Part shown: positions 34,196-44,200 of the stretch, one piece after another
Layout: every line of letters starts with the position of its first letter
How positions within the stretch are numbered: the first letter of the stretch is position 1
NCBI GenBank assembly: GCA_030248195.1
Contig: JASAND010028788.1
Span: 62,001-126,000 of the forward strand
Source: Trissonchulus latispiculum
Lineage: Eukaryota; Nematoda; Enoplea; Enoplida; Ironidae
Reading direction: 5' to 3'
DNA length: 64,000 bases
Program-made: the position numbers and the translations under genes
Notes under the pieces: model-generated
Database searches by the model: none
What the model was told of the DNA's origin: nothing
The model's input: the letters and a program-made list of their open reading frames with translations, nothing else

Positions 34196-35104
34196 CCGTT
34201 GCATAAAACTTATCACTTGATACTTATTACTAAAACTTATTAGTTGATTAGTGTAGCAGTTTTAATGATAATAACTAAAGTTAGGAACGAGCAAGAGAGA
34301 TGTTTTATACGTCATTTTATAGCTTCTGAAATCATAGGTGTGGCTGGCGAAAAAAGTGGGGGTGGGGGTTCAGAAAATAGTAGGGAGGGGGTTTGGCGAA
34401 AAAAGGGGGAGGGGTGGTCGCGAAAAGTCGATTTGGGGTGGGGGGAGGGGTAAGAAAAATTTTCTAGGGGGGGTCGGCGAAAAATTTCGAAAAAAGTCGA
34501 TTTTTCGTTAAAAAATTGAAAAATTTTCTCAATTTACAGCTATTTTTAACGATTTTTTGCTTAAATAAACGAATTTTAGCAATTTTTCGCAAATTTTTGG
34601 AATTTTTTTGGAAACATTTCGAATTTTTAGCTAAAAATGTTCAAAAATTTAGGTAGGGGTTTGAAAATTTTTAGGGGGGAGCCGGAGGGGTCTGAAAAAA
34701 TCGATTTGGGGGGAGGGTTGGAAAAAATTTTTAGGGGGGGTTGGCGACCCCTCCATTTGGAAGGAGGGGTCCCCCCCACCCCCACCCCCCCCCTCCCCAA
34801 ACACACCTATGTCTGAAATGCTCTAACTAACTACGCTGTAATAGTTAGTAAGCAATTAATGTATGGGCTAAGCCTGCAGAATAATCCTAAAAATTCACGA
34901 TTTTGTTGATATTTGTGATCAAAATGATTGAGTAGGCAGACATTTCTGAAATTTTTATCAAATTTTGGATGTCACATCAGTTCCTTCAAAATAATACCGA
35001 AGACAACAAAATCTGTTGATTCTATCAATAGTTTTTGTCATTTTTACTGCTACACTAATCAACTAATACTAATAATTTATTAGTAATAAGTTTTAAGCAA
35101 CGGG
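34196..35104. mobile_element. MITE with GTTGC(A/T)TAAAACTTAT ends, split by a nested element
   Basis: GTTGCATAAAACTTAT at the left is mirrored by ATAAGTTTTAAGCAAC at the right, with TTAGTTGATTAGTGTAGCAG inside both ends. Removing the nested 34333-34811 insertion leaves about 420 bp. No target duplication identified. Confidence 0.65.
34333..34811 (+). mobile_element. CATAGGTGT family MITE (GGCTGGCG subfamily)
   Basis: 479 bp from CATAGGTGTGGCTGGCG to AAACACACCTATG with perfect 8-bp duplication TCTGAAAT (34325-34332, 34812-34819). This AT-rich target is the least ambiguous evidence for the duplication length. The interior alternates G runs with TTTTCGTTAAAAAATTGAAA and AGCTATTTTTARCGATTTTT. 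Confidence 0.88.
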
Positions 35105-35945
35105 CCCCCCTAGAAACCCCCAAAACCTCCCCCAAATAATTTTTCATACCAAACATCGCATTTTAAGCCGTTTTTAATGATAAAAAACATCTAACCATGT
35201 ATATAGCAATTTTAACGTTTGATAGTAGTTTTAAACTCAAAAACTTGATTGCCAACATGTTTCCAAGTCCAACATAAGGTCAATATTGAGTCATAAGGTC
35301 CATAATACAGTTAAAAACGTGTATATATTTCTCGCAACAATAAACAATCCAAAAATGTGGACATTTTTGATAATTTTAGCGAAATTTACCTCAAAATTAC
35401 CCAATTTTCGGCCATTTTTCCTCGCCCTGGACACGACTCCCCCCATAGGTGTGGCTGGCGAAAAAAGTGGAGGTGGGGGTTTTAAAAAAGTAGGGAGCAG
35501 GGGGTTCTGGCAAACTGGCAAAAAGCGGGGGTGAGGGGTCAAAAAAAGTAGATTTGGGGGGAGGGGTAAGAAAAATTTCCGAGGGGGGGTCGGAGAAAAT
35601 TCGGTTTTTCGTTAAAAAACTGAAAAAGTTTCTCAATTTTGAGCTATTTTTAGCGATTTTTAAGGTAATTATGCGAATTTCGCTAATTTTTTTGAGATTT
35701 TCGAATTTTTGGCTAAACATTTGCAAAAATTTAGGTAGTGGGTTGAAAATTTTTAGGGGGGTGGGGTCGGCTGAAGACCGATTTGGGGAGAGGGGTAGGG
35801 AACATTTTTTAGGGGGGAGGGAAGGTGACCCCTCCATTTGGGGGGAGGGGGTACCCCCACCCAGCAACACACCTATGACACCCCCTCCCAGTTGGCGGGG
35901 GGGGTACGCCCCCCCCAGGTTCTGTGGGAAGGTTAAAAATGGCTA
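35105..35945 (+). mobile_element. CATAGGTGT family host copy, partial, split by 35444-35877
   Basis: 35105-35443 and 35886-35945 match the core and right half of the 24080-24581 element (CTTGATTGCCAACATG; CCCAGTTGG...GGTTNTGTGGGAGGGTT pattern). The left terminus is missing. Confidence 0.62.
35444..35877 (+). mobile_element. CATAGGTGT family MITE (GGCTGGCG subfamily), nested
   Basis: 434 bp, colinear with 34333-34811 from CATAGGTGTGGCTGGCG to AACACACCTATG. Flanks ACTCCCCC (35436-35443) and ACACCCCC (35878-35885). The related uninterrupted sequence GCGCGACTCCCCCCCC at about 36304-36320 shows the empty site. Confidence 0.8.
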
Positions 35946-36179
35946 AGGAGCGAGTTGCGATAATGTTGCGCACATTCAAGGGTAAGATCTCAGTTAATAT
36001 TTAGCTTGTGAGAATTTAGCAGACAAAATGCTTCTTTGCGGACTCGACAATAATAAAAGGTACACAAAGAAGCTTGGTACGATGAAGTGCGCATACATTT
36101 ATCTCAGTACGCAGCAATTTCACTTTGCGTTCCTTATCTTTGTGTGCTAACTTGTACCGCCCCGAGTACCTCAAGCCCC

Positions 36180-36422
36180 CCCCCCAAGCTCCCAAGTATT
36201 TCTCGCAATAATGAACACCTTAAGCCTAAAATTTGGGCATTTTGAAATTTTTGCAAAATTTGGCCCCAAAACACCCATTTTTGACCAATTTTGCGCGCAT
36301 TTGGCGCGACTCCCCCCCCCCCAGTGGGGTGGGGGCCTCCAAACATTTTTGGGGGTGGTTTGGAAAAATGGCTGGGGGGGTTACCCCCCCAAACCTTTCC
36401 CAATTACACCTGACCTATGCTC
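36180..36422 (+). repeat. CATAGGTGT family, right-half fragment
   Basis: Matches the right half of 24080-24581 from ATTTCTCGCAATAATGAACA to AATTACACCTGACCTATG (terminal motif interrupted by TGACC). The left half is absent. Confidence 0.6.
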
Positions 36423-36459
36423 CAACCTCCCCACAGGGTATTTTTGACAGGAGGGCGGG

Positions 36460-36720
36460 GCGGGGGCCCCCCGAAATTGACCTTCCCCCGAAAATGCGGG
36501 ATTATTGCTTCCACCCTGGGATTTTTTGGAGGCCCAAACTTTTGCCAACAGTAGGCCAGTTTTTAAAATTTTTCCGGCTGCGCCGGAGGTTTTTCGTAAA
36601 AATAGCTATTTTTAGCTTAAATCCTGGCATTTTTAGAACTTTTTGCGTTTCACCGTGCAAAATATGTACGCCAATATATATACTATCATTTTTGGCTCAT
36701 TTTTGCAAAAAAATCTTCCC
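36460..36720 (+). repeat. CCGGCTTCGCCGG-family repeat
   Basis: CCGGCTGCGCCGG hairpin at 36574-36586, flanked by GGATTTTTTGGAGGCCCAAA and TTTTTCGTAAAAATAGCTAT; colinear with 51305-51545. The open frame that crosses it is not coding. Confidence 0.65.
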
Positions 36721-36815
36721 ACCCCCCTCCCCCAGGGACCCCCCCACCGCCCAACCAAAAAAGGTCTCCGGATTTTCGGATTGGCCCCTTTTCAAAAATT
36801 TCTGGCGCCGCCACT

Positions 36816-36960
36816 CATAGGTGTGTCTGGCGAAAAAAGTGGGAGTGGGGTTTGAAAAAAGTAGGGAGCGGGTTATCGCAAAAAGGGGGGAGGGGGGTCG
36901 AAAAATTCGATTTGGGGGGAGGGGTAAGAAAAATTGTCGCGGGGGGACTGCAAAAATGGT
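36816..36960 (+). repeat. truncated CATAGGTGT element (GGCTGGCG subfamily)
   Basis: Left end CATAGGTGTGTCTGGCGAAAA and following G-run pattern as in 34333-34811; no matching right end was found before 37.7 kb. Confidence 0.55.
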
Positions 36961-37750
36961 TTTCCCCTTGGTGTGGGATGGGGGCACTCCCTCCCACCCC
37001 ACCACTTTTTGGGTTTCCCTCCCTACTCGACCCCTTCCCCCCACTCGTTCCCCTCACTACTCACCCTAAGGTGCCGAGAAATTGCCAAATTTTAAGGATT
37101 TTGGTTAAGTTACGTAGTTTTCAGCCAAATTTAGCCAACGTTTTGTGCCCAGAAATTGCGGGGGTATATATATATACGTATATATACGTAATGTATATAT
37201 ACACTTATATATGCGGTCTGCAGAGGGCCGATTTGGGGTAGGGGTAACAAAACTTTTTAAGGGAGGTGTCTGGCATTTTTTAGTGGGGGATGGGGGTGGG
37301 CCCCTCACTTTTCGGTTCCCCCTCCACTTTTCGGAGCCTCCCACTTTCGCCCTCCCACTTTTCGGCAAGCCGCCTCCCCATCCACTTTTTTGGGGGTCGC
37401 CCAAAAGTGTCAAAAATGACGTTTTTGAGGTCAAATTTTTAAAAATCTTCTCGATTTTTAGCTAATTTATGGACTTTTATATAAGCTCATTTTAAGCTTA
37501 AAAATTGCGATTTTTTGCGTGTTGCTAAAGTTTTCGGTATATTTTTTACCTTTGGCTTGCCCCCCCACATTTCGGAAGCCCCCCCCCACCCACCTCCCCC
37601 TCCCGAGGAGGGGGGCGCGGGCGCGAAGCCCCCCCCCCCCCCACTTTCAAAACCCTAAAAAAATGCCAGGGTGTGCGTGGACCTTTCCGCGTGGTATTGT
37701 TGTTTATGAACCAACCTGGATTTTATATTAGGATTTAGATTAAAATTCAA

Positions 37751-40700
37751 ATGGCTGTGGATCAAAAGGGACGTGTCAAGGTCGAACAGTTACTAAGCTA
37801 TGAACGGGAAATCCAGCACCGTTGGGCTGCGGAAAATGTCTTCCATGTTGATAGTCCGTCCGATAGCAAGTGGTGCGTACGTATGTATATGCATAAGTAT
37901 ATATACGTATATATATAATGCGTGCCTATGTATATGTATGCTAAATAAATAGGTGGATTCATCCCTATTTCTGGGTACCGGAAAACTTGGAGCCAGAACT
38001 TTTGTTTGAACCTAATGAAAACTTTAAAAATATGAATAAATGTATCGACACAACAACCTAGTGGCTACCATATGACTTGTCACGTGGGCTTTTCTCCGCA
38101 TTATATATATAATTCGAGAGTTGTTGCTCTTTGCCAGGCATAGAATGGTGGTGTTCTAAATGTTCTTTTCTTTTTTCGCTATAAATTGTATGACGTTCAT
38201 CTTTAGCTGTGAAAAATTTATGACAACATTTCCTTATCCGTACATGAACGGACGACTTCATTTGGGCCACACGTTTTCTCTCTCCAAATGTGAGGTACGC
38301 TGTATGTAGACTAGACCATAGATTGTAGACCGTCGTAAAGTTAAGTGCTGTAACCCCTACGTAATGACCGCTGATGTTTATAAAGGATGGTAAAACCCTA
38401 AGTTCTACGGCTATGAACGACTACAACTTGTCTGTGACTGTAATATGATTTTTTGTTTATATAAGGCACCTTTACTACATAAAATGTCATATGACAGTCA
38501 CTGACAACAAGTCATTAGGGTTAGTGACGGGCCGAATTTTTAGGGACGTATATACTCTATATGATAAATTCTTTAATCACTACTCTATATACATATGTAC
38601 GTATATATATTGTGCCTAAACATTTACTTTATATACCTTAATCCATGCACTGTGCAGTGAAGAATTTATCTGTATATACTTTTTCTGAAGAATTGATAAT
38701 TTTTGACGATGTATATTAAAAAATTAAATTATACATAGAAGTCTTACTATCCATATATAAATAAAGTATATATTTTGCTTAGCGGCGTCTGTTTTAGTTT
38801 GCTGTTAGATACCATCGTTTGCAGGGAAAGCTCGCCTTGTTTCCATTTTCCTTTCACTGCACTGGGATGCCTATCAAAGTAAGCCTTTTGTGTGTGCGGT
38901 GTTACTATTCTTTCAATTATAATAGCCTTTGTTTTTGAATTCGTTAGATCACAAAATGATGTCATTTCAAAGGTCAGCCTGGGAACTAAATACGTGCTGA
39001 AAAACTTGTAGGTTTCAGTTTGCAATTCTGAATTGCGCCTTATTCTATTTTATTTTAAGTTTCATATCATGCTGGCTTTTTTCTAAGCAAAAATGTCTGG
39101 GGGGAAGTCTGGGGGGGGTCGGGGGGGCACGGATTTCTGGAGGGGAGAAAAATTTTTCAAAATGCTTAAAAATAGTTATTTTTTGCTGCAGAGCTAAAAA
39201 ATTAACTATTTCTAACCTAAATTTAAGCTTAAAATTGCTGTCACTTTAGAGTTCCGGGGGTGGGGGAAAGCCCGAATCCGGGGGGGGGGGTGATTGTGGG
39301 GGGGGCGACCCAGTCTGGGGGGAGAGGCCGCCCCCACCCCCGCCCCCCGTGGGAAAACCCAACCATGTGTAGTATTTGTACTTCAGGCTTGTGCTGACAA
39401 ATTGGCCCGAGAGATGGAGGACTACGGCTTTCCACCAGAGTTCCCTGCCACCGTGGATACGGAACAGGAACAGGCTGATGTCAGGACGACCTCCACTGTA
39501 ATGGTGGACAAATCGAAGGGGAAAAAGGTTTGACTTAAGATACAGTACAATACCACCGTCTCATACGTATTCTACACAGATTTAGATGAAAATCAGAATT
39601 AGCCCTTTGAACAGTTTTAGGTCAGAACTTGGCTTGGCACCAAAACGAGTAACGTTGTACACAGTTTTCGTGTGTGTAGAGGATAGTGTGTAAATTTTAG
39701 TGGAACTGAACTTTCTTCGCCTGCCTCTAATTTTCTGTGCAATTTTCTTGTGCTTAGAGCAAAGCTGCTGCCAAGACTGGTACGGCCAAGTATCAGTGGG
39801 AGATTATGGAGACACTGGGTCTGGACGACAGCGAGATTGCCCAGTTTGCGGAACCGCTCCACTGGATTCACTACTTCTCGCCGCGATGTCTGGAGGACTG
39901 CCAGGCCATGGGATTGCATGTAGGGAAAGGGAACCTATACATATATACGCAGATATATACACGGACTCGTGTTATTTTATAGCTTTTGTAAATGAATATC
40001 AGGAAATTCTGAAAGTGTCAATGCATTTATGATGGTACTCCTCCTGACATTATTATGATAGAGTAGTGGTTACTTATGGGGGTAGCTGGTAACTGTGTTC
40101 TTAGGTTGTACGCTACAGCTATTGCGTACGCTTGCATAGCAGGCTGTAGGTCCCCGCACTGTGTTAGGTTTTAGATTTGACTCTTAGGCAAACATTCCGA
40201 GGGGGGAGTCTGAGCCTGGGGAGCGAGCCACCTTCTCATATCAGAGGAGTGGGCAAAAATGTTTTCGAAAAACGCTTAAAAACACCTATTTGTTGCTGCT
40301 GTGCTAAGCTATTTTTATCCGGAATTTAAGCTTAACATAGCTTAAAACTGCAGTGACAAATTTTTGAAAATTTACCCTCAAAACCCTATTTTCCCCGACA
40401 CTTCTGGTTTTTGTGGGGGAAACCTATTTCTGGCGGAAGGGCGCCACCCTCCCCCTCCTGTTGGAAAAGCCAGTCAAATATTGCTGAATTTTTTAATTAC
40501 ATTTAGGATTTTAAGTTACTACTTTCCTTGTCGTCAACCTACCTGCTATTTTTAGTCTAGTTAAATTGAAAATAAGTACGTATATATGTATTTTGTGTTT
40601 ATAGGTTGACTGGCGACGGAGCTTCGTCACAACTGACGTGAACCCTTACTATGATTCCTTTGTCAGGTGGCAATTTTTGCGACTAAGAGAAACTGATCGA

Positions 40701-41252
40701 GTACAGTTTGGGAAAAGGTATATTCTTACGTACCAAGTTCACTGAGTAAACATATGAAACTGATACAGAAGCTAGTTAGCTAGCAATTTTTAGGTTAGGT
40801 TATAAATAGCGTATCTGATAGTGTACTCAGGCATTTGGCTACTTTTTAGTGCAAATTTGGCCATCTTTGAAAAATCTTAGATCTGCCCATTTGTTTTGGG
40901 TTGCACTCCCCTCCCCTCCATTCAAAATGCTGGATACACCCCTGGTTATATGTAGCTCTTCTTTTCGATTGTTTAATGTAAACTTCTAACGAAACGATTT
41001 TGTAGAATATTTTATGTACGCTTCGTTGCGGCACCCATTCTGGAAATTTGATTTATTTCTACAAAATTCCAACAATTGAACACACCACTGAATCTGTGGA
41101 GTAAAATACATCATTGATGTTACGTATATATGTGCCTTAATTTTCTTTCAATGATGTGAATTTTATTTTTATTTCATTATTTTTTTAGGTACACGATTTA
41201 TTCGCCAAAGGATGGCCAAGCCTGTATGGATCACGAACGCAGCAGTGGCGAA
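37751..41252 (+). CDS. LARS1: LARS1 exons 1-7: N-terminal half of the catalytic domain
   Basis: Residues 1-257. The class I HIGH signature appears as HLGH at 59-62 within [17 protein letters not shown] (exon 2). CTGMPIK at 91-97 closes exon 3, a lysine/alanine-rich stretch (GKKSKAAAK) crosses the exon 4/5 junction, and VDWRRSF with [16 protein letters not shown] fills exon 6. These are characteristic of eukaryotic/archaeal-type LeuRS rather than the mitochondrial enzyme. Exon 1 must use the GTGCGT donor at 37873: nearby alternative donors would put a stop early in exon 2. Confidence 0.95.
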
Positions 41253-44200
41253 GTATGCATTTATTAAATTATTTGTGGTGCTGTGAATGGTAGAAAAGTG
41301 CTGCCCGTGATAAATTTTTTAAAGATTATTACTTGATTATGGTTGTAATCAGAGGATTACGTGGGGGGAGTGGGGGGGTCATACTCCCCCCCCAGTTTAA
41401 CAAGGTAGACAGGTAGACACCCTCAGCGAGAAGGAAAATTGGGGAGACCCTTTAGTCCAGAAGGGAAAAACGGGTAGACCCCCTCAGCAATTTTTTCAAA
41501 ACTAGCATTTTTATCAGATTTTAGTGACTTCAAAAAATTTCTTAAAAATTGCTAAAGATTTTTCACTACATCAATTTTTGACTACATTGTTTGGTCAAAA
41601 GTGTAAAAAATTAGCAATTTACGATTTCTTCTTTTCGTTTGGAGACTTCCCCCAGATTCCGACCCAGTGTTAGTTTGTATGGTTGTAATCTCAAGATTCT
41701 CGTAGTCAAAACTTGATCACTATGATACTAGAGGGAAAAATGCCCTAGACGGGCATGCAGTGGCTAGAATAGGGAAAGAAGGAAGGGCGGAAAATGCCAA
41801 TATAAGTGACAGTCGGCGCTGAAAATGATAGAAACTAGATTCAGCGCCGAATAGGGAAAACAGTCGGCGCTGAAAATGATAGAAACTAGAAACTGAAAGG
41901 TACCCCCCTTGGGATATACCAGCACTTCTGCAATGCGGTCCGCCTACCTCCTGCGAGGGAGTGCTGGGTGCAAACGAGTCATATACTCAAAATGGATCAC
42001 ACAACTTTCCGGGTTTGTCTCTGATCCCACCCCATCTGCGCTTGGGGCTTGCAGTGTCGAAAGATGCTGTGCTCCTCTACCTTGCGTATGAGCAGTTAAT
42101 GGATGTCTTACTACCGGAGCCGAAAGGCCAAGAAGGTGTCTGCTCCAGCTTCCCATTGTGGGACAGCATTCAGGCGACGAAGCCAGAGTCATACTAGTTA
42201 TGACTGATGGGGAGAGGCAAAGGTTAGTGCCCTTATATAGCCTCTTGGCTGAGTAGCCCGGCAATAACAACAACAACAACATAGAAACTAGATTCAGCGC
42301 CAAATAGGGAAAGCAGTCAGCGCTGAAAATGATAGAAACTAGATTCAGCGCCGAATAGGGAAAGCAGTCGGCGCTGAAAATTATAGAAACTAGATCCAGA
42401 GCCGAATAGGAAATGCAGTCGGGTAGCGTGGAACAGCCAATTCCTCCGTCCATCCTATTCACGTGAATTGCTCTGCACTACCCGAGAACGTGGTATATAT
42501 TGCGTTTGAAATTGGCCAGGCTACGGTCATATCGTTTGTGTAAGCAAAGTCTGCTTTTGAAGAGTAGAAAGTCCGTTGTTGATTGTGGATCATGAACTAA
42601 CGCAGTTAACATTATGTGTCATTATGTGAAATAAATGTGATGTAGCTAGCTAGCTTTGTTCTTTAACATAAAGTTAAAGCCGCTTCTGTTGTCTTCTCCA
42701 TTAAGTACATAAACCGCTTTGCCCATGAGTGATACTAGTTCCAACTGAAAAAACTTTCTACGGTATATATTTGGAGTTGAAATTGTTTCGCTCTTAATAA
42801 TAGTCTACAACAAATTAAAAGTGTCATTGATGGTCAGGGCGCCATAGGCCGTTGGGTCCACTTTGGAGGGGTCCTCCAATGACAAAAAATGTTTACTAAC
42901 CAAGCCCTTTCGTTTTATACCAAACTTAAAAAATTATAAAAAAATCGACTTTGGACCGGTCTGGACCCTGGTCAGGCCGCTGAGTCCACTTTTGAGGGGT
43001 CCTCCAATGACAAAAAATGTTCGCCTCACCAAGGGCTTTCATTTGATACCAAACTTGGCCACTTTTAGCAAAATCGATTTTTGACCATTTTGGACCGGTC
43101 CCTACCCTGGTCAGGGCGCCACAGGCCACTGGGTCCACTTTGGAGGGGTCCTCCAATGACAAAAATGTTTGCCTCACCAAGCTCTTTCATTTAGTACCAA
43201 ATTTGCAAACTTTTCGAAAAATCGATTTTTGACCGGCCCTCACCCCTGACCAGGGGCCAGAGCTCGCTAGGGACACTTTAGAGGGGTCCTCCAATGACAA
43301 AAAATGGTCGCCTCACCATGGGCTTTCATTTGATACCAAACTTAAAAAATTATTAAAAAATGATTTTGGACTGGTCCGGACCCTGGTAAGGTCGCCACAG
43401 GCCGCTGGGTCCACTTTGGAGGGGTCCTCCAATGACAAAAAATGTTCGCCTCACCAAAGGCTTTCATTTGATACCAATCTTGGCCACTTTTGCAAAAATC
43501 TATTTTGGCCATTTTGGACCGGTCTGGACCCTGGTCAGGGCGCCACAGGCCGCTGGGTCCAGTTTGGAGGGGTGCTCCCATGACAAAAATGTTCGCCTCA
43601 CCAAGGGCTTTCATATGATACCAAACTTGGCCACTTTTAGAAAAATCGATTTTTGGCCATTTTGGGCCCGGTCCCCGGTCCGGATCCCTGGCCAGGGCGC
43701 CACAGGGGTCCGGACGAAACCAGCCATAGCCTACGCTGTAGTGCTCCCGCAGCCCACCCCAAATCCCAAATAAGAGACCTGCTCACTGTAGATATTTCTG
43801 TAGAAGAGGTTAACGTTGGACTTGCGACACGGTAGGGCCCACCACCACCAGGGTGCCCCCCAGCCACATGGATAGGTCCTAGAGCGAAACTAATGGGCCT
43901 TTTAGATTCACCATATAGGGGTTCCTATTCGAATACAAAACCTCAGCCCAGCAGCTCTTATGTGTAGGGCTCCTTTGGACCTCCTGCCAGAAAACTACAG
44001 GGGACAGATCCAAAATTCATATACCCCATGGCAGTTAGGGCCATGGGGCCATGCTCCTCGCCGAACCTCAGACCCATCGGCCTGCCCCAGTTCAAGTTTA
44101 CTTGAACAGAAGGATTGACCATTTTGGAAAAAACTATCTTCGAAAAAATCGAAATCCTGCTATGTACACAGACCTATGGGGGGTCCTACCTACTCCATAC

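Larger units (their letters stand above)
19691..37750. other. intergenic region between divergent NAPA and LARS1
   Basis: Eighteen kilobases in which no conserved coding exon was recognised. Most is accounted for by the repeats listed separately. Both promoters should lie here, near 19.7 kb and 37.7 kb; no TATA box or CpG-rich promoter block was identified with confidence. Confidence 0.8.

Noticed and set aside
36233..36820. 195-codon plus-strand open frame
   Set aside because: Crosses an element fragment and a CCGGCTTCGCCGG repeat; the frame is not conserved in colinear copies.
37873..37884. Alternative donors for LARS1 exon 1 (GTACGT at 37877, GTATGT at 37881)
   Set aside because: Either would shift the frame and create a stop within the first codons of exon 2; only GTGCGT at 37873 keeps the conserved frame.
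41809..42425. Spaced direct repeats resembling a CRISPR array
   Set aside because: The units are contiguous 51-bp tandem repeats without unique spacers, in an animal intron.
41944..42462. 172-codon minus-strand open frame
   Set aside because: Consists of SINE plus 51-bp minisatellite; 51 is divisible by three, which keeps the frame open.
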